From NCBI GenBank assembly GCA_036971475.1, contig JBAIZL010000006.1, forward strand, positions 6,855,001 through 6,919,000: DNA of 64,000 bases. The letters are read 5' to 3'. The notes beneath the pieces were generated by a model. The model had not been told where the DNA came from. It made no database searches and was given only the letters and a program-made list of their open reading frames with translations. Position numbers and translations under genes: made by a program. The DNA comes from Prosapia bicincta (taxonomy: Eukaryota > Arthropoda > Insecta > Hemiptera > Cercopidae). Of this stretch, positions 49,923-61,124 are shown in pieces. Within the stretch, counting starts at the first letter, position 1. Each line of letters starts with the position of its first letter.

Positions 49923-51451
49923 CTAGAAGCAATAAGTAACATCCTTTATGTAAATAATCTCTGGCATTGAACAAAATTATTAAAATATAATGCCAGAAGA
50001 TATAATTTTCAAAATTATAATGAAGATTTACAAGTGAATTACAATTAAAATAAAATAAAATCATGAAGAAAAGATTGATAACTCACTCTCCATCTCAAAT
50101 TGTTGATGTTATTAATTTTTATTTTATCAAGGAGTATTTTAAAAATCATACAAACAACTTTAATATTCTTAAAAAAAAGATTTTGAAATAGTTATTACAA
50201 AATAGTAGAGAGCTTTTAAAGTTTCAATGTTTGAATTTTGTGTGCTCTTAAAATTTGCATGCTAATAATAATATGCTTCATGTAGACATGTTATATAGTT
50301 TAAATGTAAAATATAAACTTTTAAATAAAAATATACAAATATAATTACTTTACACATTTGTTTATATAATCTCTTTATATATAATATAAATATATCTCAT
50401 TTTAATAGCTTATTTCCATTCTGTACTTGAGCTAATAGTGTAGAATTTTACATAAATAAAGATATATAAAATCTTGTGTATTGTAGCATTTACTTTTGTG
50501 TTTAAATTGAAACAATTATTACTGTATGTATAAAACTGTTTAATTCTGCCAATTATGTTATTCTTATTTAGTTTATTGTTAAATTTAAACATTAGTTTAT
50601 GTATTTGTATAATTAAGACATGTGAGTCTTTTTATACGACAACTTGTTCGTGGTATTTTGTGCTAAATAACATTCCTGTTTAGCCTATTTGATAGCTGAG
50701 CAATATACACATCAGTTTATTAATGCTAGAGGAGTGGTTTGTGATAATAATAAGTACAAACAGTTTACTTTGGTAGGCTATTTTGTATTTATATTTGTGA
50801 AAGGAATTGGTTAGTTTATGCGTTTCAGTTAATTTGTAAAATAGCGTTATTTTGTAGGAATATGAAGTGAATTTGTAGGCTTAGGGTTTTATACATTTGT
50901 TGTTTAGATGGTTGTATATCAGTTATTAAGGTCTATTAATATTAGCTTGTTTATATGTGTTTAATGCTATTTAATTCCTTGTGTTCTTGTGTTCAAAAGT
51001 GTCAAGAGACACTATTAAAGTACAATAAATCATGTTGTAGGAGGTTTGTGCTGAGGAAAATGGTTCGAGTTCTGCATTTTTGGTATCTTTTGGTATGCTT
51101 GCAGTATAAGTTGAATTTGTGTCTTTGCTTGTCTAAACATATAATTATTAGATTGAGGAAATTGAGAACCATTGTTTTGGTTTCAATGGTATAGATTAGG
51201 CTACGTGTAAGGGTCTGAGATGTTTCAAAAATGGTGTTTGTTTCCTTTGTATAATGTGCTTCCCTTAGAATAAATTACTTTTTATCATCTATATATTTCT
51301 AATGTTAGTCTGTCATTTTCTAAAATATGGTTCTGTTTGATATGTGGATCAATATTTTTGTTAAGATGCTAGGAATGAAGGATCCGATTGTTAGCATATT
51401 TTTCTGTGTGAAGAATGTGTGATTTTATACAACATAATTATGTGATGAGGT
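49923..51451. other. CCDC22 intron, nothing recognised
   Basis: Upstream part of the intron between the 52.5-kb and 49.8-kb exons. T-rich on this strand; no element was identified before the LINE copy at 51452. Confidence 0.5.
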
Positions 51452-51769
51452 ATTGCCAGACTGAGGACATTGCACCTCAAAGACATGAAAATCTTGCCTG
51501 ATGGATCAAGAACATACCCTGAATGTAGGCACTGCCCAGAGATACAGCTTGATCCCGATTATCTCTTCAACTGCCCGTCCATCATTGCAGCACTATTTAA
51601 AATTGACTTAAACTGTTCTAGGGAGACCCTTTATACGGACAAAGCTGCAGATGTGGCCAGGGCAGTGCTTCACGCCTTTGGACCCGTGTAACTGTGCTCT
51701 CTCTACCTTTCTCTGAACACTTTTTTTCTTTTTTTTTTATTGCACTTGTCACACGACAACAACAACAAC
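51452..51769 (+). mobile_element. 5'-truncated LINE copy with perfect 12-bp TSD
   Basis: ATGTGATGAGGT at 51440-51451 and 51770-51781 bounds a 318-bp insert. It encodes a LINE ORF2 end, RLRTLHLKDMKILPDGSRTY, then CRHCPEIQLDPDYLFNC (zinc-knuckle spacing), with a stop at 51691. It finishes in a (CAA)n tail at about 51755-51769. The intact TSD indicates fairly recent insertion. Confidence 0.85.
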
Positions 51770-52117
51770 ATGTGATGAGGTTAATTTGGTTATGTTGGTA
51801 TGGAATTGTTACCATTAATGACAATTTTATAGATTATATTGATGGTTTCTTGGATAATAATACTGTATAGAGGTTTGTGATGTTAAAAGAATAAGCATGG
51901 AGTTGCAAGGGATATCTGTATTTCTAATTTTTTCTTTAAAATTTAGGCTATTTTTTTAACTGAGCAACAGTAGTTAAATTTTATGAAGTCACATTTGGAT
52001 TCATTTAGCTAGGAATTTTTCTAAGAGATGGGTTATGGTGCTGAAGTAATTAATTTAAAGACCATACCGAATTATATATGTTTACACGTATTTTGATAAC
52101 TAACAGATATAAACTTT

Positions 52118-52443
52118 AATATTTTAAATAATAAAGCCAATAACCACAAAATAACTTTATTTATTCACTTGATGTACAAGGTAACCATCTTCAGAAGTAC
52201 TGAACAAAAAATTAATTTAATTTAAAACGTAACATATATAGCAAAAAAATATTGAGGTTATCTATATTTTTTGCTATATATGTTACGTTTTAAATCAAAT
52301 TAATTTTTTGTTCAGTACTTCTGAAGGCAGTTACCTTGTAACTGAAATGTACATCAAGTGAATAAATAAAGTTATTTTGTGGTTATTGGGTTTATTATTA
52401 AAAATATTATAACATAGGCCACAGTTGCTCAAGAAATCATTAT
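52118..52443. mobile_element. Foldback element (family F8) with 13-bp TSD
   Basis: AGATATAAACTTT flanks the element (52105-52117 and 52444-52456). The arms are inverses to about 52409, and a 35-bp one-sided tail follows to 52443. In the right arm CTGAAGG (52321) is followed by a CAGTTAC/GTAACTG hairpin and then AAATGTACATC; in the left arm the hairpin is altered. Confidence 0.85.
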
Positions 52444-52540
52444 AGATATAAACTTTGTTGAACAATATATAGTGTGGAATAAAAATTCATACCTATTAAG
52501 AAAATTACATCAAATGTTATAGTGAACATATATTACTTAC

Positions 52541-52706
52541 TCTAAATATAAGCTCATCAGCAACAGTAAAAGATCTATCCAATCTTCCAGTAACAATGTT
52601 TATATCTTTTTGTAACTGTTTTGTATCTTCAACGACTTTTGTTATTTCTTCTCGTTGTTTTTTTATATTGCCTATTATTTCTAAAATTCTCTTCGTGTAA
52701 GCAGAT
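52541..52706 (-). CDS. CCDC22: CCDC22 exon (third in window)
   Basis: 166 nt; its first base completes an Arg codon begun at 56894, and it ends in phase 0 at AGA/GTAAGT. It encodes 55 further residues starting SAYTKRILEIIGNIKKQREE and ending FTVADELIFR. The SAYTKRILEI...DELIF run is one of the most conserved parts of CCDC22 and was the main basis for naming the gene. Confidence 0.93.
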
Positions 52707-54549
52707 CTACAACAATCATTAATTAATTATATACTAAGCAAACTTAATATAAGCCTTTGTTTTACTTATTTTAAATCAATCTTTAATATATATTTTCATG
52801 TTATAAAATATTTTTTGAAGCCAGTTAATCTATTATTCTCTAAATAAAGAGACTAACTAAATGACCAACAGAGCTGTTTTCAGTTGCAAATGTGATGATG
52901 TAGTTAATACTAAAACGATCAATTTGTAATTTAGAGAAATTAGGAATAATCTACTTTTTGGTAATTATTCTATCTTTTGATTAATAATAACATTTTAATT
53001 TTTACTATATTAAAAGTTTGTTAGAAATAAACAATAGAATGAAGACAATGGGTATAGTCAGGATCATTTAACTGTGCACTTGGCCTTGAGAGACCGCAAT
53101 AGGCAAGACGGAGGAGGTAGAGGATCAGTATAAATACTCTTCTACAAACATGATAACTGTCAAAACATTCATGCTTAGTAATTATAAAATGACAGTCTCA
53201 TCATTTCCCGTTCAAATGCGATGCTGATCTTAGCCTTCTGTAATTCTGATCGTAGCCTTAAGAAGCTGTTGATGTATAGAATATTATGAATATGTTAACA
53301 AGTTTTTAGAAGTGGTAGTATACAAAAAAGCAGGAGTGTGAGAGAAAGTGCACAGTTATCTGGACGCAACAATACTTAGTTAAACAAAATAAAATGTAAT
53401 TAATTAATAAATTTGACACTGAAAGTGATGAAATCGGTACTGAAATTAGGAAAAAACAGAAACAGATATAAATAGTGAGGTAAACCACACAAAAATCATT
53501 CAAGTTTCTATAAACTGAGAATTATGTCAGATAAACAATAATGCACATTAAAACAATAACCTATAAATAATTATGAAAAATACAGTAAAATTTAATGAAA
53601 AAGGACAAATTAATGTTAAGAATCGCGATAAGACAAGAGTCGTAACAGTTTGTGTAAACCTTATAATCTTGGTACAACAGGTAGAAATACAGTTATAAAG
53701 CTAGAAACTGTAGGTCAAGATGTGACATACAAAAACTTCAATCTGCTGATAACTTTTGTCATAACTAAGCCGTAAAATCAGTGATCGATACTTTTTTATC
53801 AACTTATTTGAATACATTATCAACGTAGTGAAATATTTACTGCTGCCTGTGGATTCAAAGGAGGTAGAAGATGTTAAATGGAAAAAGACCAAGGAATCAT
53901 GGAACGAAGAAGAAGACAGTACGAATTATTGGCAAGTGATTTTATGTCAAACTTATTCATTAAATTTTAGTAAATTCATCAAATTTCATATTAGCAAATA
54001 TATTAAAGAAATATAATTTAATGCGCTACAAAAATTATTTTAAAATAATACATACATAAAATACTTTAAGGTTTACTTTCAAACTAATTATGTTGTTGTT
54101 ACCTTAATTTAAGGGGAGTTTCATCGCAATAATAAATTTTCTGACATAAATATAATCCTCTTCGTTCAATATTTTAATCTATTATCGCAACTGACAAATA
54201 TGATTTTTTTCTCATTTAACTAAACCTTCGAATACAGAGTTTTTCAGCACTGTAAAAAGTTTCTTAAACTAATGTTTTATATTTATTATTTTTTTTTCAC
54301 TTACTAATGATCTTTGTAATACTCATTTCTCAATTTCTGCATGACATTTCCTCAACCTACAAAAGTTAATAATTAAACCTTACTAGCTTGACACTTTCCC
54401 ATTTGTTTCGCCATTGTTCTACCCTTCAAACAGCCTCAAATTTAACTTGCAAACATAAAACAACTAATTTTTTCTTAGTCATTGTGATGTAAGCATTTGT
54501 AAAACTAGCGACAGATTGAGCGGGTATGCAAAGAAAGAATAACAATATA
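52707..54549. other. CCDC22 intron, nothing recognised
   Basis: AT-rich. A short open frame near 53828-54016 (+) looks fortuitous. No element was seen before the mariner at 54550. Confidence 0.5.
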
Positions 54550-55848
54550 CGAGGTCTGTTAAAAAAATATGCGGCCAGTTTGAATTACGCGGCTCAAGTT
54601 AGTTTCAGGAGAATCCGTTTGGTGTCACTAGGTTTGTATAAATCAGCTGATTAAAACGTGGTATTTCAGTCACAGATATCTTCATTTGTTGATGAGTTAC
54701 ACCCAGTTGAGTAAAGTGTTTTTATCGTTTGTCGGATTGTAAAATGGACAGCCTGAAGGAGCAACGAATTGCTGAAAAATTTTGTGTAAAACTAGGGAAA
54801 TCTGCAACAGAAACATTTGCCATGCTTAATACGGCCTACGGCGATGTTGCCATGAAGCCTACTGCATGTTTCAAGTGGCATGAACGTTTCAAGGGTGGCC
54901 GTCAGCCGAATGATGATGATGAGCGTCCTGCACGTCCTTCAACGTCAACTGACAACCCACATGTTGACAAAATCAACACCCTGGTGCACGAAAATCGACG
55001 TCATACCATTAGGGAGCTTTCCGAAGAGTGTGGGATATCAGTTGGATCTTGTTACGAAAAATTGAAGATGCACCGCGTCGCTGCGAAATTTCTGCCACGC
55101 CTAATGACTGACGACCAAAAAGCCTATCGCGTCCGGGTTTGTCGGGAACTGCTTGATTGTTGAAATGAAGATGAGAACTTTTTGTCAAGAATTATAACCG
55201 GTGACGAATCATGGGTGTATAGTTACGACATTGAAACGAAGGTCCAATCATCCCAATGGGTGAGTCAAACGTCCCCAAGACCCAAAAAAGCTCGCCAAGT
55301 GAAGGTGATGCTGACAGTTTTTTTTTATGCTAAGGGTGTTGTTCACTACGAGTACCTCCCTGAAGGCTCTACAGTCAACCAGATTACCTACATTGAAGTA
55401 CTGAAACATCTGAGGGACGCCGTCCGACGCAAAAGGCCAGAACTGTGGAGAAGTGATAACTAGTTTTTCCATCACAACAACGCTCCAGCTCACTCAGCAC
55501 TCAGAACTCGTGATTTTTTGGCCAAACACTCGATCACTGTTCTTTCCCACCCTCCCCCCTACTCACCTGACCTTGCTCCTTGTGACTTTTTCTTATTCCC
55601 AAAACTCAAAAAACCCCTCAAAGGAAGAAGATTTGAAACGATTTCGGAGATTAAGGCAAATACGACGAAGGAGCTGAACGCCATCACAAAAGAAGTGTAC
55701 CAGGACTGTTTTAACAAGTGGAAACACCGTTGGGATAAGTGTGTACGTTGGGGAGGAGAGTACTTTGAAGGAGATCCAGACGTGTAACTTCCAAATAAAG
55801 TACATTTTTTTTATGACCTCAGTCCGCGTATTTTTTGAACAGACCTCG
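54550..55848 (+). mobile_element. Mariner element 3 (near full length)
   Basis: Inverted ends CGAGGTCTGTTAAAAAAATA (54550) and the complement ending at 55848 are flanked by TA. It is the same subfamily as the 7.6-kb copy but without the large 3' deletion (1299 bp). It lies in a CCDC22 intron, opposite in strand to the gene. Confidence 0.92.
54744..55787 (+). pseudogene. Mariner DD34D transposase with two nonsense codons
   Basis: One continuous frame of 347 codons plus stop (MDSLKEQRIAEKF to EGDPDV), the usual mariner length, interrupted only by TGA at 55161-55163 (a Ser codon in the 7.6-kb copy) and TAG at 55461-55463 (a Trp codon in that copy). TGDESW holds the first catalytic Asp. The second motif reads HHNNAPAHSA, so the second catalytic Asp is changed to Asn. 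APCDFFLF keeps the third. A four-codon deletion near 55060 and one extra Pro before PYSPDLAP are further changes. Inactive, but recently so. Confidence 0.9.
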
Positions 55849-56893
55849 TACAAACAGGTGTATTGCTGGCAGACAATTAGCAAAAAGAAAAATCATTCTT
55901 TGGCAAAGAATTTTTACACTGAAGAATCCATTATAATTAAAATAGTATTTTGCAAATCTCAAGATTATTAATAATGTGTAACTCACATAATATATACAGT
56001 GATGATTGCCTAAAACAGTAAAATGTTCTTACAATTTACTTTACTGCAAGTCTGTACAAGTGGTTATATTGCAAGATCTCACTAATTTACAAATAAAAGA
56101 TTCACTGAACGACAGGGCAGGTCAACAAAAAAATGTTTTCTGCTCGTTGTGATTCCAAATTCAATGTGATAAACCAAATCAATAGTAAAATTTACTTGTC
56201 TCTGAGGGCTGTGGGGATATTTTAAAAAAATATCAATGAGTTGAGGCCAACTAATTTAGAACACATTCAATTTACAATAAATAAATAAATGAATAATTTA
56301 TTTAGTGATTTTTATAAATGAATAATAAAAAGTTACAATTATCATAACTAATAAAAATATATATTTTTCTTTAAGAACCAACTATTGTAGCTGATTTTAA
56401 TTTTGTGAAAGTATTAAGTAGCATTAAAGTAGAAATTGTGAATGTTTTTCACAAATTACAAAATGAGTAGGAATCTAATATATTGGGAGTTTTTGTGTTG
56501 CTTTTTCATAATCTGCAGGAATACAATGTTTATCAAAGAAAAAAGTAGATATATAATTTATAAAAGTAAAAGTTCAAGTATTTATTTTCAGAATATTTAT
56601 TCATTTGATCATTATAGCGACAAATTTCTCCTAAAACGAATATTAACAAGGTGGTGTTTGCTAGGTAACATTTTACTCGCTATGCAATTCCTACAGTATG
56701 TCTATATAATACAAATAAATATTTTGTATCATGTATATGTAACCTAAAAAACAACCTCCTATTTCATCAAAATACAGTGCAAATTATTTCCAATTCATAA
56801 TAAACCAAAAATTGAATCAAAGTGAAAATCCTTTTAATTTCAAAAACAAGTTAATTCAAATGGTTTAGTACTTTTACCATTAACTTATAATAC
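55849..56893. other. CCDC22 intron, nothing recognised
   Basis: AT-rich. The 101-codon frame at 56442-56747 (+) is low-information and not called. Confidence 0.5.
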
Positions 56894-57033
56894 CTGTTTA
56901 CAGATTTCGACTGCTTTTCTAAATCTTCTTGAAGTCTTGTATGTAATGCCTCCTTAGTAGAAACTTCTTCTTTTATCTCTCTCAGCTTTTCTCTCATCTC
57001 TTTTGCAGCTTCTAATTGTTTAGAATTCTCATT
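56894..57033 (-). CDS. CCDC22: CCDC22 exon (second in window)
   Basis: 140 nt from acceptor TTTTTTAG (phase 0) to donor AACAG/GTATTA (leaving AG for Arg). It encodes 46 residues starting NENSKQLEAAKEMREKLREI, a charged coiled-coil, and ending KQSKSVN. Position and character match the coiled-coil just before the SAYT(K/Q)RILEI block. Confidence 0.88.
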
Positions 57034-57724
57034 CTAAAAAAACATAAAACATTTGGGGCAATTTTATCTTGATAACTAGTGCTTCATAAAATTGTTAAAT
57101 TATTTACAATAATAAAACTTACATAAACTATATGCTACAAACACACACACAGAAGATAAAATTCAATTAAATAAAATGAATACAAAATAATTTGTTTTAA
57201 AAATTTAAAGATGTTTTGACAAAAGATATTTTGAATTGAAAGATGGTGTACAAAACATTATTTTTGATGGTTTGAATAAATAAAAAAAATTGTACAAACA
57301 TAATGTTTTTATGAATAACTAAATGCAATAAAATATTAAAGATTTCTTCAAATAAAAATTGCAATCAACAAATAATAATGGGTTTTTGTTAAATGAAAGT
57401 TGTGTTTCATCACACAGTTTGTGTTTCCATTCTGTAGTCTGTTTAAACATTTTTGCATCTATTTTGATTTAGTCTTCTTCAAACTTTTGGAAAACATCAC
57501 ATATAAAGTCCTTTTATTAGTACTTCAACAATTAAGGACTTTATGCAATATATTATTGTGGTAAGGTCTTGTTAAGTGTATTATAGAATAAAGTATATAA
57601 AATAATACTTGTATTTTAATATATATATTTTATATATTATAAAATTTGAATTGTAAATTCAAATATAATTCTTGTATTTGTATTTTGACTTTTGTTCTTT
57701 ATTAATACACAAGAAAACATATTG

Positions 57725-57726
<2 letters not shown>
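57034..57726. other. CCDC22 intron, nothing recognised
   Basis: AT-rich. No element was identified before the (TA)n-bounded cluster. Confidence 0.5.
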
Positions 57727-57768
<42 letters not shown>

Positions 57769-57969
57769 TTGATATTTAACATTATCCATTGTTTTTCCGT
57801 TGCACTGACTTTATGAAGTTAATATATTACTATGTAAGTAATTTTATCCACCATTAAGTGCAATAATTTAAATAATTTTTTTTTTCACAGAAAGGTGCCT
57901 CATCACTCAAGGTAAAATTATTGCACTTAATGGTGGATAAAATTACTTACATAGTAATATATTAACCTC

Positions 57970-58002
<33 letters not shown>
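57727..58002. mobile_element. Foldback element (family F9, copy a) between (TA)n tracts
   Basis: (TA)n at 57727-57766 and 57970-58002 bracket arms that are inverses of each other (AAGTTAATATATTACTATGT near 57815, inverse ending near 57966). A one-sided tail (TCCATTGTTTTTCCGTTGCA) lies on the left. The second copy is at 60560-60796. Confidence 0.75.
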
Positions 58003-58243
58003 GGAATTTTCGGACTTGATAGGAGACTGACAGACTTACCTCAAGGCAATAGTCCAAAACTGCAATCTCTTGGAAATAAGCACATATAAAACACCTTTCT
58101 TGACTTAAGAAGATCATGTTGATCGAAATATTTCAAATAAAAGTGTATTAAGTGTTTTATATGTGCTTATTTCCAAGAGATTGCAGTTTTGGACTATTGC
58201 CTTGAGGTAAGTCTGTCAGTCTCCTATCAAGTCCAAAAATTCC
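58003..58243. mobile_element. Foldback element (family F10) with ~80-bp perfect arms
   Basis: GGAATTTTCGGACTTGATAG (58003) to the inverse ending near 58243. The loop contains CTTAAGA followed by a GATCA/TGATC hairpin and GAAATATTT (58104-58131). The GAGACTGACAGACTTACC segment of the arms is shared with the PLE-A terminal repeats at 58.38 and 58.70 kb, which links this foldback to a coding PLE. Confidence 0.8.
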
Positions 58244-58271
58244 GAAATAAGCTTTAAGCTCTACTAGAACT

Positions 58272-58279
<8 letters not shown>

Positions 58280-58342
<63 letters not shown>
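58280..58342. repeat. (TA)n microsatellite
   Basis: About 31 TA units between the F10 foldback and the first PLE-A terminal repeat. Confidence 0.95.
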
Positions 58343-58345
<3 letters not shown>

Positions 58346-58592
58346 GGTTAGTTTTGGTTGGTAAAGATTATTTAGATTTTTTGGACGAGGAGACTGACAG
58401 ACTTACCTTGGTAAGAGTCCACTCTGTAGTCTTGAAATAGAAACACATAAAAGCACTTAAACAATGATATATTTCAACCACACAGTGGTCTTTGTCAATC
58501 GAAGAGAAAACACAAAAAGAAATATGAGAGAATGAAATAAAATAATTGTAATCACAGATTGTGTAGAGTAGAAATCAGATGTCACAGATTAA

Positions 58593-58667
<75 letters not shown>

Positions 58668-58963
58668 GGTTAGTTTTGGTTGGTAAAGATTATTTAGATT
58701 TTTTGGACTGGAGACTGACAAACTTACCTTGGTAAGAGTCCACACTGTAGTCTTGAAATAGAAACACATAAAAGCACTTAAACAATGATATATTTCAACC
58801 ACACAGTGGTCTTTGTCAATCGAAGAGAAAACACAAAAAGAAATATGAGAGAATGAAATAAAATAAATATAATGGTAATCACAGATTGTGTAGAGTAGAA
58901 ATCAGATGACACAGATGCACAGATTAGATATATTGTTTCCATGAGCATATGAGTGATTATAGT
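58343..58963 (-). repeat. Tandem direct copies of the PLE-A terminal repeat
   Basis: Two nearly identical ~250-bp units (58343-58593 and 58662-58930), each starting TTTAGGTTAGTTTTGGTTGG, are separated by (TA)n at 58594-58661. They lie downstream of the PLE-A stop, in the place expected for Penelope pseudo-LTRs. On the minus strand each has GACAAAGA, a CCAC/GTGG hairpin and TTGAAATATATC. An inverted third copy lies at about 60335-60515. Confidence 0.8.
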
Positions 58964-59069
58964 TTATATAAGTCTGTCAGGGGAAAAGAGATAAGGCTAT
59001 TAGGGGGAAAAAAATAAAATAAAAAAAAATTAAAAAAAAATTAAAAAAATATATAAAAAATGAATGGAT

Positions 59070-60127
59070 TTATCTGATATTGAGGTTAGGGGATTCTCTG
59101 GACTTGGTATACCACTGGTATGATAGTTCCCACCTTCTCAGTTCTGAGGGATTGCAATCAGGGGGGAGTGATTTAATTATTTTTGTGGTATAGCAGTCAT
59201 CAAAAGTTGTGATGTTGTGACTCGCAGCATGTTGAGCTGTTGGTCTATCCATATTCATAATTTTAACATCATGTCTGTGGCCATTCATTCTGATATTCAG
59301 ACCATCCGTGGTCAGGCCTATGTACTGTGCTGAGCAAAGTTTACATTGTAGCTGGTATATGACATTTTTCGATGTACAATTATGATGACCCTGTATTTTG
59401 AAGACCATTTTTGTTGTTTGGCTGTTGAAACTATTTGCTGAGGGGTGTATTGGACACGTCTTGCATCTAGGTCTATTGCATGGGAAGGAGCCATGAGGAA
59501 GTTTGTGTGGTTTCTCTGTATCAGGGTCTGGTAGTTTAGGATGTACTAGGATGTTTTTCAAGTTGGGAGGTTGCTTGTACCAAATTTGCGGTGGATCGGT
59601 GAAAAGATTTTTGGTGTGGACGGGAGCTTGAAGAATTTTGAAGCAATCTCTCAATATCTTGTTGAGTTTATGTAGACCAGGATGGTAGTCTGTTATTAAA
59701 GACAGTTTATTTTGTTCTGTTTGTGGTTTATGGTGAACCAAGGATTGTGCTGAATGAATTTGGTTTTCAATGAGTTTTTTTGGGTATCCTCTTCTCTGGA
59801 AGGCTGTTGATATCTTTCTATTAAAATCTTCCAGTTCCCTATCATTCGAACAGATTCTCTTACCCCTGATTGCTTGACTGTATGGAATGGATCGTTTTAT
59901 GTTTATTGGGTGGTTGCTGTCGAAATGGAGATATTGTAGGTGGTTTGTCGGTTTGATGTGAATTCCTGTGTTGATATTTCCATTCTGGAGTGTTACCTCT
60001 ACATCCAAAAAGGTGATGGCTGATGTAGATTTCTCCCAGGTAAATTGAAGTGTGGAGAATTGTGTCAGGCTGTCTAAAAATGCCTCAAATGTTGAAGCAC
60101 CCTGTGTCCAAAATGTCCTAAACTTAA
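59070..60127 (-). pseudogene. Penelope-like element PLE-A: RT end plus GIY-YIG endonuclease
   Basis: An uninterrupted minus-strand frame of about 350 codons. Order: the last part of a Penelope reverse transcriptase (FEAFLDSLTQFSTLQFTWEK, ITFLDVEVTLQNGNI, a KPTNHLQYLHFDSNHP block, then IPYSQAIRGKRICS); a linker with CNRPRCKTCPIH, as in Penelope proteins; and a GIY-YIG endonuclease core (VIYQLQC..C..QYIG..., with R and H following). The end is SRESPNLNIR then stop. In living PLEs this protein copies RNA at a nicked target. The N-terminal half with the catalytic YADD is missing, so the copy is 5'-truncated. The long intact frame suggests recent insertion. It lies in a CCDC22 intron, on the same strand as the gene. 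Confidence 0.85.
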
Positions 60128-60130
60128 TTT

Positions 60131-60330
60131 ATTCTCTAATAATGAATTTAGTTAACATCTTGGTCATATGGTGAAACCTTTAAAAGTTCCGTTTTAATGT
60201 AATAGGTTACACAAAACATTCTACTTTGATTTATGAATAGGAATTTCTGAAAGCATGACAAATTTATCGGATAAAAGTAATGATTCATTTAAAATTACAA
60301 ATTTGAACTCCAGTTCACAGTTACAATATA
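60131..60330. repeat. 200-bp segment nearly identical to 62356-62555
   Basis: From ATTCTCTAATAATGAATTTA, the two segments differ at only about two positions by eye. The 62-kb copy lies inside a hAT-like element; this copy is wedged between the PLE-A body and an inverted PLE-A terminal repeat. Confidence 0.85.
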
Positions 60331-60334
60331 CAAA

Positions 60335-60512
60335 CAAAGTATTTTATTTTATTTCATTCTCTCATATTTCTTTTTGTGTTTTCTCTTCGATTGACAAAGA
60401 CCACTGTGTGGTTGAAATATATCATTGTTTAAGTGCTTTTATGTGTTTCTATTTCAAGACTACAGAGTGGACTCTTACCAAGGTAAGTCTGTCAGTCTCC
60501 TAGTCCAAAAAA

Positions 60513-60516
<4 letters not shown>
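60335..60516 (+). repeat. Inverted PLE-A terminal repeat
   Basis: Matches the 58.4- and 58.7-kb units in opposite orientation, from TCATTCTCTCATATTTC to GTCTGTCAGTCTCCTAGTCC, followed by (TA)n. The 60401-60411 hairpin (CCAC/GTGG) precedes TTGAAA at 60412-60417. Confidence 0.8.
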
Positions 60517-60562
<46 letters not shown>

Positions 60563-60808
60563 GTTAATATATTACTATTGTAAGTAATTTTATCCACCAT
60601 TAAGTGCAATGATTTTACCTTGAGTGATGAGGTACCTTTCGGTTACTTGACCATTGTTGAATCACCATGGTCAAGTGACCGAAAGGTACCTCATCACAAA
60701 GGTAAAAATATTGCACTTAGTGGTGGAAAAAATTAAATACAAGTAATAATAACAACTTCATAAAGTCAGTGCAACGGAAAAACAATGGATAACGTAATAT
60801 ATATATAT
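60517..60808. mobile_element. Foldback element (family F9, copy b) between (TA)n tracts
   Basis: (TA)n at 60517-60559 and a short one at 60797-60808 bracket arms related to 57815-57966. The loop carries GGTCA/TGACC directly before GAAAGGTACC (60669-60690). The one-sided tail GTCAGTGCAACGGAAAAAC lies on the right, opposite to copy a, so the two copies are in opposite orientation. Confidence 0.75.
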
Positions 60809-61025
60809 GGAAGTATTTTAAAATTTTATTCTTCTATCATACTGTTAACTAAAAACTCATGAAGGTTTATTTGATCTCCCTCACAACAGTAGAATATAAC
60901 TGCAAAGAGGACATAAACATTCTTTACAAATTTATATCATGAATACAGTTTAGAACAATTATCACTTTAAGTCTGTCCTTTTCCTATCCAATGGTATAAA
61001 TCTCTAACCAGCTTTGAGTTCTAAC

Positions 61026-61048
61026 GTACACACACACACACACACACA
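61026..61048. repeat. (CA)n microsatellite
   Basis: About eleven CA units in the CCDC22 intron. Confidence 0.9.
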
Positions 61049-61124
61049 AAGTTAAACTCATTTATAATGAATTGAAAGAACATTTATATGTTAAATTAAT
61101 ATTAAACATTATTGTTTTACTTTT

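Noticed and set aside
56442..56747. 101-codon plus-strand frame in a CCDC22 intron
   Set aside because: AT-rich, Lys/Ile/Tyr/Phe-dominated composition typical of chance frames; no motif or splice context.
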